Positions 1 to 7,900 of a stretch of 38,050 nucleotides of DNA are shown piece after piece. The translations under genes were made by a program, and so were the position numbers. Under the pieces are notes generated by a model. That model was not told where the DNA came from and made no database searches. It saw only the letters and a program-made list of their open reading frames with translations. Each line of letters opens with the position of its first letter. The first letter of the stretch is position 1. The DNA lies in the NCBI GenBank assembly GCA_031272455.1, contig JAISTS010000090.1:1-38050 (forward strand), written 5' to 3'. The stretch is from Tannerella sp. GTDB lineage: Bacteria; Bacteroidota; Bacteroidia; Bacteroidales; Tannerellaceae.

Positions 1-357
1 AAAATGGTTGCTGATACAAAATATAAACTTTATGACCAAAAACATCCCGTAATAGAAGATATTCGGCAAATTTGCGCTTATGCCCGAATGGAAGGATTGA
101 GTAAAAAGTTAGGAAAAACTGAAAACGAAAATATTGATTGTCTAATTATTTACCCTTGTTCTGAAATAGAAAATAACCCCTCTGATAAAGATGAAAAAAT
201 GACTAATGAAGATATTAGCATAACAGAAGAGGATAAAAATGAAACATTTCAGTCATTTTTTGAGGATTTTATACAGGAAAAAGACTTGGGGAAATATAAA
301 GTAAAGCATTATACCAAATTCTACAAATGCGGCATAAAATTGCCGACACGCAAGTGA
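1..357 (+). CDS. McrC-like restriction component, C-terminal fragment (cut by window edge)
   Basis: The reading frame is open from base 1, so the gene very probably starts left of the window; the ATG at 4 is probably internal. The visible 118 residues begin with VADTKYK, which looks like the D-x-K part of a PD-(D/E)xK nuclease core, followed by DIRQICAYAR, as in McrC/LlaJI-type restriction subunits. In that family McrC partners an AAA+ GTPase (McrB) and cleaves modified or specific DNA. The tail is acidic and low in complexity (residues about 55-85), then ends KLPTRK. The upstream partner is not visible. The assignment rests on this short motif block only. The base composition is more AT-rich than in the housekeeping genes downstream, which suits an accessory gene. 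Confidence 0.6.
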   Translation, partial: KMVADTKYKLYDQKHPVIEDIRQICAYARMEGLSKKLGKTENENIDCLIIYPCSEIENNPSDKDEKMTNEDISITEEDKNETFQSFFEDFIQEKDLGKYKVKHYTKFYKCGIKLPTRK

Positions 358-377
358 ATCATAATAAATTTGACGCT

Positions 378-998
378 ATGAGGACTAATAACAGATTACA
401 CGATGCAGAAAACGAGCAGGTTAATGCAAAATATCAAAATCAATACCGCATCCCGTCGGCACGTGCGGTATGGCACGATTACAATGGCGGTGCATATTTC
501 ATTACCGTTTGCACCAAAAACCGTGAACATTCGTTTGGCGAAATCGTGCGCGACAACGGCGAACCGCAAATGCAATTATCGGAAATCGGAAAATATTTAA
601 CAGAAATCATTGAACGAACACCCGAACATTGCCCGTATTGCCAAATCCCGTTGTTTGTTGTTATGCCTAATCATTGGCACGCGATTGTTACGATTGATAC
701 AACGCACGGTAGAGACGGTGCATGCACCGTCTCTACAAACGGCGAACGATGGAAAAATGCCGATGTCAACGAAAAAATGCAACAGATATCATTACATAAA
801 AAATCGTTGTCCGTCGCCATTGGTGGCATAAAATCCGCCGTTACGAGATATGCCAACGAAAACGGCATCGCATTTGCGTGGCAAACACGCTTTCACGATT
901 GCATTATCCGCGATCAAAAAATGATGAATCTCGTCGCCGATTATGTCGAACACAACGTTGCTCGGTGGGATGACGATTGTTTCAATGAACCAATGTAG
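378..998 (+). CDS. REP-associated tyrosine transposase (RAYT, Y1/IS200-like)
   Basis: This is a single-strand DNA transposase of the HUH/Y1 family, related to TnpA_REP, which acts on REP palindromes. Counting from the possible upstream ATG at 327, residues 57-64 (YFITVCTK) form the first strand. PNHWH at 114-118 holds the HxH metal ligands. AVTRYAN and WQTRFHDCIIRD follow at 171-196, and Tyr206 in DYVEHN is the likely nucleophile. I chose ATG 378 because 327 would overlap the McrC gene and adds no family-like sequence; 327 remains possible. Residues 128-137 (GRDGACTVST) are encoded by a perfect 28-nt palindrome inserted in frame between conserved blocks, and the TAG stop is itself the first three bases of a second palindrome. 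All catalytic motifs are intact, so the protein may be active. Confidence 0.85.
   Translation: MRTNNRLHDAENEQVNAKYQNQYRIPSARAVWHDYNGGAYFITVCTKNREHSFGEIVRDNGEPQMQLSEIGKYLTEIIERTPEHCPYCQIPLFVVMPNHWHAIVTIDTTHGRDGACTVSTNGERWKNADVNEKMQQISLHKKSLSVAIGGIKSAVTRYANENGIAFAWQTRFHDCIIRDQKMMNLVADYVEHNVARWDDDCFNEPM
709..736. repeat. REP-like perfect palindrome inside the RAYT gene
   Basis: The 28 bases form a perfect inverted repeat with half-site GTAGAGACGGTGCA followed directly by its reverse complement. It shares the outer TAGAGACG/CGTCTC arms and the central GCATGC with the palindrome at 996-1021. It keeps the transposase frame open and encodes GRDGACTVST. Confidence 0.85.
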
Positions 999-1021
999 AG
1001 ACGCGGCATGCCACGTCTCCA
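996..1021. repeat. REP-like imperfect palindrome overlapping the RAYT stop codon
   Basis: It begins TAGAGACGCGGCATG and closes CCACGTCTCCA; 11 of 13 positions pair. It has the same outer arms and GCATGC centre as the element at 709-736. Its first three bases are the TAG stop of the transposase. REP elements next to a RAYT gene are the expected substrate arrangement. Confidence 0.8.
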
Positions 1022-1067
1022 CGAAGTCGTTTTGCTCGAATGTAACCGTTAACCATTGAAGAATATT

Positions 1068-1097
1068 TTTGTCAATTAAAATAAAGGTGTAATTTTG
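1068..1097 (+). promoter_or_regulatory. Probable promoter of the GH38-like gene
   Basis: TTTG at 1068-1071, an 18-nt spacer, then TAATTTTG at 1090-1097 fit the Bacteroidota -33/-7 pattern. The -7 box is inside the stem at 1086-1120. Confidence 0.5.
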
Positions 1098-1120
1098 CAG
1101 TGCGATTGCAAAATTACACC
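1086..1120. repeat. 14-bp perfect stem-loop containing a promoter-like box
   Basis: GGTGTAATTTTGCA (1086-1099) is followed by a 7-nt loop and its exact reverse complement (1107-1120). The stem contains TAATTTTG, a TAnnTTTG box, so both strands carry the same box. It lies 17 bases before the GH38-like gene. It could be an operator/promoter structure, a terminator for the transposase, or a remnant transposon end. Confidence 0.7.
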
Positions 1121-1136
1121 AAATATACATAAGTAA

Positions 1137-3113
1137 ATGATTAACAGAACGATGAAAAAGACATTATTATTAACAGCGACAGCAATTATGCTGGTTGCTT
1201 ACGGATGCACTAACGGGGATAATCTCGGTAAGATTACCAAAGTGCATGTGATTTTCAAGACGCATCTTGATGTGGGTTTTACCGACCTGCCGTCGAAGGT
1301 GGAGGCGAAGTATATCGCCGAGTTTATTCCCAAGGCTATTGCGGTGTCAGACCGTTTGCGTGCCGAGGGGGCTGCCGAGCGTTATGTCTGGACGACAGGC
1401 TCGTGGCTTATTGCCTCATATCTGAAGCAGGCGTCGCCCGAAGCGGTGCAGCAGCTCGAAGAGGCTATCCGTCGCGGCGATATAGTGTGGAACGGCGTGC
1501 CTTACACCTTTGAGTCGGAGGCAGCCAACCGCGAAGTGTTTGCCGAGACGCTTAAACTGTCGCAGCGCTTCGACGCCAAGTACGGCAAAAAGACTGTTGC
1601 GGCAAAGATGACCGATGTGCCGGGTCATACGCGCAGCATCATCACGCCGCTTGCCGATGCGGGGATACAGATGCTGCATATCGGCGTTAATCCCGCTTCG
1701 ACGGTGCCGGACATTCCCCCTGTATGCCTCTGGCGCAATACCGACGGCAAAGAAGTGATACTGATGTATCAGGGCACGTATGGCACCGATATGCCGCTGC
1801 CGGACGGCAAGACAGCCGTGTCGATCAATTTCACCAGCGACAATCAGGGACCTCATACGGCTGAACGGGTGAAAGAGATCTATGCCGAACTGCGCGAGAG
1901 GTATCCCGATGCCGAGATTGTTGCTTCGTCGCTCAACGACGTCGCCGCCGACCTGCTGAAAATCAAGGACAAGCTGCCCGTTCTCACTTCCGAGATTGGC
2001 GACACTTGGATTTACGGCTATGCCAGTGCGCCAGTGATGATGGCTCGCGCCCGCGCTCTCGAACGGCTCTTTGCCGGATGGCTCAAAAACGGCAAACTTG
2101 ACGCCGACAGCGACACGGCAATAGATTTCGCCGTACAGTTAGGCTTGGTAGCAGAGCATACTTGGGGACTTGACGTGAAAACGTTTATCAAAAACTGGGA
2201 TAAGTATGATATTGAGGCATTTAATGCCAATCGTGATTTGCCTGAAATCAAACTCGGCGAGTTATCATGGAAGGAAAAAGCCGAGCGCGTTGATCAGGCT
2301 GTAGCCCTGCTTCCGGCAGACCTGCGTCAGGAAGCCAACGCCGCTTTGGAAGGCATAGGGACGGCATCACCCGTTGCGATTGCTGAAAACTCGGCGACAT
2401 CACTTCAGCCTTCGGGCGCTATTGCTTTCAACTCCGTTGTAGCAGGCGAAATCACTTATCAGACCTATTCGGCAGACGATTACATCAACTATCGCAAGGC
2501 ATATATTCGCGGCGAACACGAGTGGGCGCTGGGCGATTTTGGCAAGCCTGGGCTTGAAAACAGCAAAGCCCGCAATGCCGAGATTGTCGCCGTCAAAGAC
2601 AAGGCACAGACTAATGGCGACATCATCGACTGCCTTTATGCTTTCCCCGCCAATCCGCTGATTAATCCTGCCGCTCTGCCTCAGCAGGTGCATACGCGAT
2701 ACACCGTTTCCGACCGTAAGTTGATGCTTACCGTTTCGATAGTCAACAAACCCGCTGTACGTATCCCTGAAGCATATTGGCTCACGTTCAAGTCGGACGA
2801 TGTTACTGCCATTATTGCCGAAAAAATGGGTATGCCGGTCGATGTGTCCGATGTCGTTGAAGGCGGTAACCGTCAGATGCATGCCATTGATAACTATATC
2901 GACCTTGTTACGCCGAAAGGAACCGTGCGTATCACGAGCATTGACGCACCCGTTGTAGCGATAGGCGAACGGCGCGGTATCAACTATTCGACTCAACTGC
3001 CCGACCTCAAACAAGGTGTACATTTCTGCCTCTTCAACAACCTCTGGGGCACAAACTTCGCGATGTGGTGGGGTGGCAGTATGGAATATCGGTTTGTGCT
3101 GGAAATGTTATAA
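1137..3113 (+). CDS. GH38-like (DUF5054-type) lipoprotein
   Basis: This is a probable periplasmic or surface carbohydrate-active protein. The N terminus is a lipoprotein signal ending LVAYGC, with Cys24 as the lipidation site. The ATG at 1152 (MKKTLLL) gives the most usual signal peptide, so the first five residues may be untranslated. The catalytic-like domain starts at once: HLDVGFTD at 43-50 resembles the metal-binding H-x-D motif of GH38 alpha-mannosidases, and DVPGH at 160-164 resembles a second family block. The C-terminal half (from about 420) is a beta-rich region of the kind found after the GH38 barrel. At 658 residues it is full length for the DUF5054-type branch. Activity on mannose is not established for that branch, so I give no substrate. 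It is transcribed alone. Confidence 0.7.
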   Translation: MINRTMKKTLLLTATAIMLVAYGCTNGDNLGKITKVHVIFKTHLDVGFTDLPSKVEAKYIAEFIPKAIAVSDRLRAEGAAERYVWTTGSWLIASYLKQASPEAVQQLEEAIRRGDIVWNGVPYTFESEAANREVFAETLKLSQRFDAKYGKKTVAAKMTDVPGHTRSIITPLADAGIQMLHIGVNPASTVPDIPPVCLWRNTDGKEVILMYQGTYGTDMPLPDGKTAVSINFTSDNQGPHTAERVKEIYAELRERYPDAEIVASSLNDVAADLLKIKDKLPVLTSEIGDTWIYGYASAPVMMARARALERLFAGWLKNGKLDADSDTAIDFAVQLGLVAEHTWGLDVKTFIKNWDKYDIEAFNANRDLPEIKLGELSWKEKAERVDQAVALLPADLRQEANAALEGIGTASPVAIAENSATSLQPSGAIAFNSVVAGEITYQTYSADDYINYRKAYIRGEHEWALGDFGKPGLENSKARNAEIVAVKDKAQTNGDIIDCLYAFPANPLINPAALPQQVHTRYTVSDRKLMLTVSIVNKPAVRIPEAYWLTFKSDDVTAIIAEKMGMPVDVSDVVEGGNRQMHAIDNYIDLVTPKGTVRITSIDAPVVAIGERRGINYSTQLPDLKQGVHFCLFNNLWGTNFAMWWGGSMEYRFVLEML

Positions 3114-3131
3114 TATCGACACAGATACTGT

Positions 3132-3157
3132 GTTTTGTGTCAAAACGGATTTTTTAT
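3132..3157 (+). terminator. Weak intrinsic terminator after the GH38-like gene
   Basis: GTTTTG, a 3-nt loop and CAAAAC form a 6-bp stem, followed four bases later by a run of six T. It lies 18 bases after the stop codon. The stem is short and AT-rich, so termination is only plausible. Confidence 0.4.
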
Positions 3158-3190
3158 CAAAAAAGCGCCTTCTCTTTCGCGAAAAATCCT

Positions 3191-3198
3191 TACTTTTG
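3191..3198 (+). promoter_or_regulatory. -7 box for the antiporter gene
   Basis: TACTTTTG matches TAnnTTTG 26 bases before ATG 3225. It sits inside the longer open frame that begins at 3135, which argues that translation starts at 3225. No clear -33 TTTG is seen at the right distance. Confidence 0.55.
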
Positions 3199-3224
3199 TA
3201 TCGAAAAAAAAGAACGCGAAGGAT

Positions 3225-5507
3225 ATGGGCAAAGGTAGCAAAAACCTGATATATTACGTGCTGATGCTGATACTGTTCGGCGTGTTGCTGTACGTTACGG
3301 CTACGAGAGGCGGGCAGTTGCAGGTCGCGGGCGATGGCGTTGCGCCGCTTGCCGGAGTACACGGCTTGGGCGAGGCATGGACGGCGTTTGTCGCGGTCGT
3401 GATGCGGCATGTCGGCTCGTCTATCGGGCAGCTGCTGATGCAAATCATCGTCATTCTCATTATCTGCCGTATCTTCGGATGGCTGTTTCGCAAGATGCGC
3501 CAGCCCGTCGTTATCGGCGAGATTATGGCGGGCATAGTGCTCGGTCCCTCCGTTTTGGGGATGATGGCGCCCGACGTTTCGCAGTTCCTTTTCCCCACCG
3601 AATCGCTCAATAACATCAATCTAATCAGCCAGTTCGGGCTTATCCTGTTTATGTTCACGATAGGGATGGAGCTTGACCTGCGCGACATCACGGCTAACTG
3701 GAAAAAAAGCCTGCTGATAAGCCATACGAGTATGATTGTGCCGTTCTTTTTCGGAGCTGTCGCCGCTTATTTTATCTACGAAAAATATGCCGCCGGCGAG
3801 ACGCCATTCGTGCCCTTCGCTTTCTTTATCGGCATCGCGCTGAGCATATCGGCTTTTCCTGTGCTTGCCCGCATCATTCAGGAACAGAAATTGACGCGCT
3901 CACCATTGGGGAAACTGACGCTGGCAAGCGCCGCGACCGACAATGTTACCGCCTGGTATATTCTGGCGATCATCGTCGCCATCACGCAGGCGGGAAGCAT
4001 GCTGAGCGCACTGTTCAATATCGGTTTTTCGGCATTGATGATAGTTGTTATGTTCCTCATCGTACGTCCGCTTCTGATGATGGTGGGCAACGTTTACCAC
4101 AACAAGGAAGTGATGGATAAAGCGCTGATTTCGCTTATGTTCCTCATCCTCATTATCACATCTTTCCTGACCGAAACGCTCGGTATGCACGCGCTCTTTG
4201 GAGCTTTTATCGCCGGAATGATTATGCCCGAAAACAACCGTTTCCGCAAGATTCTGACCGAAAAAGTTGAAGACATCTCGTTGGCGTTATTCCTGCCGCT
4301 GTTTTTCGTATCGACGGGCTTGCGCACCGAGATAGGACTGCTTAATTCGCCCGATATGTGGCTGCTGTGCGGGCTGTTTATCCTTATCGCCGTCGTCGGG
4401 AAAGTCTCCGGCGCGGTCGTGTCGGCAAGGTTCACCGGCGAGACGTGGAAAGACAGCCTGTTTATCGGAGGACTGATGAACACGCGCGGACTGATGGAGC
4501 TGATTGTGCTCACCATCGGCTACGAGCTTGAAATTCTGCCGCCTGAGCTGTTCGTTATCCTCGTGTTGATGACTCTTGTAACCACGTTTATGACCTCTCC
4601 CCTGCTCTCGTTCATCCATTACTGTTTCCGCCGCAAGGAAGCCGTCGCGACCGTCGAACAGCCGAAGGATGTATTCAGGATACTGCTCTCGTTCGGACGT
4701 GCAGGAAGCGGCTCGCTGCTACTCGACGTCGCCCATCAGATGTTCTCGCAAAGCCGTCAGAACGTGGAAATTACCGCCCTGCACCTGACCGTCGGGACGG
4801 AAGTCAACCCCGCGCAGACAAAGCATTTCGAGCGGCTGAGCTTCACACCCATACTCCACGAAGCCGAAAAACTTGGGATGAAGATCCGGACGCGCTACGA
4901 AGTAACCGACAATGCCGTGCAGGAAATTGTTAATATTGCCAACGGCGAGCGCTTCGACTTCCTGCTTGTCGGCGCCAGCCTCTCGGCGAGCGACCTGCCT
5001 GCCGACCGCAAAGCGCAGCGCATCATCAGCCTGTTTAATCTCATTTTTCGTCCCTCTAAATCAGGACGATACCTTATCTCGCCCGGCTCGCTGCTCGAAA
5101 ACAAGGAACACCTCTTTGTCGAGCAAAGCCGCTGTCCGGTCGGTATCTTCGTCAACCGCGGTTTCGTACAGGCAAACCGCATCATCATCATCATCAATTC
5201 TGCCGACGACCTCTTCCTGCTGCGTTATGCCGAAGTGCTGATGCGCTCAACCCAGTCTGCCGCAAGCATACTTCATCGCACCGGCGGCGTCCCGCAAACG
5301 GGCGAATACATCATCAACGCCATCCGCCAGTTCGTAGCCTTCAACGGCGAAACGACCCTCCTGCCCGAAGTTGACCTGCTAAACGAATCGTTCGACGATC
5401 ACGATATGATGCTCGTCAGCTACCGCACATGGGGCATCATCGCCACCGAATGTAGCGAAGCGCTGCAATATATGCCATCGGCGCTGATTATCAGTGAAAC
5501 AAAATAA
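3225..5507 (+). CDS. CPA2-family cation/H+ antiporter (KefB/NapA type)
   Basis: This 760-residue inner-membrane protein should exchange Na+ or K+ for H+. After a first hydrophobic segment and a linker, about a dozen membrane helices follow. They include the family blocks PVVIGEIMAGIVLGPSVLG, LFMFTIGMELDL, ALSISAFPVLARI and ATDNVTAW, the last of these in the ion-binding region. The last 250 or so residues are soluble and look like one or two UspA-like domains (for example FDFLLVGAS), typical of Bacteroidota members. I reject the 3135 start because it adds a basic, non-family leader and would put the promoter box inside the gene. It is convergent with recA, with a single base between the stop codons and no terminator visible there. 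The ion cannot be predicted. Confidence 0.85.
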   Translation: MGKGSKNLIYYVLMLILFGVLLYVTATRGGQLQVAGDGVAPLAGVHGLGEAWTAFVAVVMRHVGSSIGQLLMQIIVILIICRIFGWLFRKMRQPVVIGEIMAGIVLGPSVLGMMAPDVSQFLFPTESLNNINLISQFGLILFMFTIGMELDLRDITANWKKSLLISHTSMIVPFFFGAVAAYFIYEKYAAGETPFVPFAFFIGIALSISAFPVLARIIQEQKLTRSPLGKLTLASAATDNVTAWYILAIIVAITQAGSMLSALFNIGFSALMIVVMFLIVRPLLMMVGNVYHNKEVMDKALISLMFLILIITSFLTETLGMHALFGAFIAGMIMPENNRFRKILTEKVEDISLALFLPLFFVSTGLRTEIGLLNSPDMWLLCGLFILIAVVGKVSGAVVSARFTGETWKDSLFIGGLMNTRGLMELIVLTIGYELEILPPELFVILVLMTLVTTFMTSPLLSFIHYCFRRKEAVATVEQPKDVFRILLSFGRAGSGSLLLDVAHQMFSQSRQNVEITALHLTVGTEVNPAQTKHFERLSFTPILHEAEKLGMKIRTRYEVTDNAVQEIVNIANGERFDFLLVGASLSASDLPADRKAQRIISLFNLIFRPSKSGRYLISPGSLLENKEHLFVEQSRCPVGIFVNRGFVQANRIIIIINSADDLFLLRYAEVLMRSTQSAASILHRTGGVPQTGEYIINAIRQFVAFNGETTLLPEVDLLNESFDDHDMMLVSYRTWGIIATECSEALQYMPSALIISETK

Positions 5508-5508
5508 G

Positions 5509-6519
5509 TTATTTCTTCAGCGCCTCGAAAATAAGCCCTTCCAGCTCATCCGCCAGTTCGGGATTGTCCTGAATGCACTGTTTGGAAGCGTCGCGACCCT
5601 GACCGAGTTTGGTGTCGTTGTAGCTAAACCACGAACCGCTTTTCTTGATGATATTCAGCTCAACGCCAAGGTCGATAATCTCGCCTGAGCGTGAGATGCC
5701 TTCGCCAAACATCAGGTCGAACTCGGCTTTACGGAACGGCGGCGCGACCTTGTTTTTCACTACTTTAACGCGCACCTGATTACCCTTCACCTCTTCGCCG
5801 TCTTTCAGTTTGCCGATACTGCGGATGTCGAGACGCACCGAAGCATAGAATTTCAGCGCATTACCACCCGTCGTCGTTTCGGGATTACCAAACATAATGC
5901 CGATTTTTTCGCGCAACTGATTGATAAATATGCAGGTGGTATTTGTCTTGCTGATAGTTGCCGTCAGTTTGCGCAGCGCCTGCGACATAAGACGTGCGTG
6001 CAGACCCATCTTGCTGTCGCCCATATCTCCTTCAATTTCAGCTTTGGGCGTCAGGGCAGCCACAGAGTCGATGACGACGATGTCCACCGCCGACGAACGG
6101 ATTAGCTGCTCGGCTATTTCGAGCGCCTGCTCGCCGTTGTCGGGCTGCGAAATCCAGAGATTTTCGATGTCAACGCCTAACTTCTCGGCATAGAAACGGT
6201 CGAACGCATGCTCGGCGTCGATAAACGCAGCAATGCCGCCCATCTTCTGCGCCTCGGCGATGGCGTGGATGGCAAGCGTCGTCTTACCCGACGATTCGGG
6301 ACCGAAAATTTCAATGACGCGCCCGCGCGGATAACCGCCAACACCCAATGCGGCGTTCAAACCGATTGATCCTGACGGGATTACGTCAATATCTTCAATC
6401 GTTTCGTCGCCCAATTTCATTATGGAGCCTTTGCCATAGCTCTTCTCGATTTTCTCCATCGTGGCGCGTAACGCCTTCAGTTTGTCGGCATTAACTGCCG
6501 TTTTTTCTGTTTCTTCCAT
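5509..6519 (-). CDS. recA: Recombinase RecA
   Basis: RecA is the ATP-dependent strand-exchange protein; it also triggers LexA-type autocleavage. At 336 residues it is slightly short but complete. The Walker A motif GPESSGKT is at 73-80, followed by the [16 protein letters not shown] block and the DNA-binding L2 loop [20 protein letters not shown]. The C-terminal acidic tail found in enterobacterial RecA is almost absent; the protein ends IFEALKK. A promoter-like box lies upstream at 6559-6566. No LexA-type operator was recognised. The next gene on the other strand diverges from it, giving a shared promoter region of 133 bases. Confidence 0.98.
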   Translation of the reverse strand: MEETEKTAVNADKLKALRATMEKIEKSYGKGSIMKLGDETIEDIDVIPSGSIGLNAALGVGGYPRGRVIEIFGPESSGKTTLAIHAIAEAQKMGGIAAFIDAEHAFDRFYAEKLGVDIENLWISQPDNGEQALEIAEQLIRSSAVDIVVIDSVAALTPKAEIEGDMGDSKMGLHARLMSQALRKLTATISKTNTTCIFINQLREKIGIMFGNPETTTGGNALKFYASVRLDIRSIGKLKDGEEVKGNQVRVKVVKNKVAPPFRKAEFDLMFGEGISRSGEIIDLGVELNIIKKSGSWFSYNDTKLGQGRDASKQCIQDNPELADELEGLIFEALKK

Positions 6520-6558
6520 ATTATTTCAATATTTAAAATTACTAATTCTGAGACTGTG

Positions 6559-6589
6559 CAAATGTACATGATTTTTTTTGAAATGCAAG
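6559..6589 (-). promoter_or_regulatory. Promoter of recA
   Basis: Read on the minus strand: CTTG (6589-6586), a 19-nt spacer and TACATTTG (6566-6559). The -7 box is a full TAnnTTTG match; the -33 box matches TTTG in three of four positions. Confidence 0.6.
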
Positions 6590-6611
6590 CCGACGAAGTG
6601 AAAAAAATCAC

Positions 6612-6619
6612 TATCTTTG
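6612..6619 (+). promoter_or_regulatory. -7 box for the DUF1015 gene
   Basis: TATCTTTG matches TAnnTTTG 34 bases before ATG 6653. It overlaps the ATA/ATG region of the longer open frame from 6617 and so supports the downstream start. Confidence 0.5.
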
Positions 6620-6652
6620 TCCCCCGAAATAATAATTTATAAGTTCATCGAC

Positions 6653-7897
6653 ATGATAGTCAAACCATTCAAAGGAATACGTCCGCCACGCGATTTGGTC
6701 GAGCAGGTGGCATCGCGACCCTACGACGTTTTGAGTTCGGACGAAGCTCGCCGCGAAGCTGAGGGCAACGATAAGTCGCTGTATCACATCATCAAACCGG
6801 AGATAGATTTTCCGGTCGGGACGGACGAACACGACCCGCGCGTGTATGAACGGGCGGTAGAAAATTTCCATAAATTCATCGCCAACCGCTGGCTTGTGCA
6901 GGACGCTCGCGAACATTATTATATATATGCGCAGACGATGAACGGCAAAACGCAGTATGGATTAGTCGTTTGCGCAGGCGTGGACGATTATATGAACGGC
7001 AAAATCAAGAAACACGAACTGACGCGCCGCGACAAGGAAGAAGACCGGATGAAGCACGTACGGGTGAATAATGCCAATATCGAGCCTGTGTTTTTCGCCT
7101 ATCGCGACGATAATGAGCTGAATGATATAGTTTTACGCTATGCCAACACTACACCGGAATACGACTTTACAACACATCCGGACAACTTCCGGCACCAATT
7201 TTGGATTGTCGGCGACGACGAAGATATACGGCTAATCTCCGCACGATTTGCGGCAATTGCGGAGATGTATATTGCTGACGGACACCACCGTTCGGCTGCC
7301 GCAGCGCTTGTCGGCGCAGAAAAAGCTCGCCAAAACCCGCATCATCGCGGCGACGAAGAATACAATTATTTTATGGCTGTGTGTTTTCCGGCAAGTCAGC
7401 TGACGATTATCGACTACAACCGCGTTGTCAAAGATCTGAACGGACTGTCGGACGAGGCTTTCCTTCAGGCTCTTACAAAGAATTTCGACATCGCTCCGAA
7501 AGGCAGTGAGATTTTCAAACCCTCGCGGCTGCACGAATTTTCGCTCTACCTCAACGGTCAGTGGTATGCACTGACAGCTAAAGCCGGAACCTACGACGAC
7601 AACGACCCGATTGGCACGCTCGACGTAACGGTTTCGTCGCAACTGATCCTTGACGAGATACTGGGTATCAAGGATTTGCGTACCGACAAACGGATAGATT
7701 TTGTCGGCGGCATACGCGGACTTGGCGAACTGAAACGGCGCGTTGACAGCGGCGAAATGAAAGCGGCGCTGGCACTCTATCCCGTTACTATGCAGCAACT
7801 TATCAATATCGCCGACACCGGAAATATTATGCCGCCGAAAACAACATGGTTCGAGCCTAAACTGCGGTCGGGACTGGTAATTCATTCATTGGAATAA
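6653..7897 (+). CDS. DUF1015 family protein (SerK-like)
   Basis: This is a cytosolic protein of 414 residues. The start MIVKPFKGIRPP is the usual beginning of DUF1015 proteins and follows a promoter box, so I prefer 6653 over 6617. The family signature ADGHHRSAAA is at about 208-217. Some DUF1015-related archaeal proteins are free-serine kinases, and in other Bacteroidota the gene often lies beside serine-biosynthesis genes. Here no such neighbours are present, so the activity remains open. A HAD phosphatase begins 3 bases downstream, which suggests co-transcription. Confidence 0.85.
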   Translation: MIVKPFKGIRPPRDLVEQVASRPYDVLSSDEARREAEGNDKSLYHIIKPEIDFPVGTDEHDPRVYERAVENFHKFIANRWLVQDAREHYYIYAQTMNGKTQYGLVVCAGVDDYMNGKIKKHELTRRDKEEDRMKHVRVNNANIEPVFFAYRDDNELNDIVLRYANTTPEYDFTTHPDNFRHQFWIVGDDEDIRLISARFAAIAEMYIADGHHRSAAAALVGAEKARQNPHHRGDEEYNYFMAVCFPASQLTIIDYNRVVKDLNGLSDEAFLQALTKNFDIAPKGSEIFKPSRLHEFSLYLNGQWYALTAKAGTYDDNDPIGTLDVTVSSQLILDEILGIKDLRTDKRIDFVGGIRGLGELKRRVDSGEMKAALALYPVTMQQLINIADTGNIMPPKTTWFEPKLRSGLVIHSLE

Positions 7898-7900
7898 GCG

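Noticed and set aside
1416-1856. Minus-strand frame inside the GH38-like gene
   Set aside because: Antisense shadow with arginine/histidine-rich composition and no domain.
3135-3224. N-terminal extension of the antiporter
   Set aside because: It overlaps a terminator-like stem and the promoter box and encodes a basic non-family leader.
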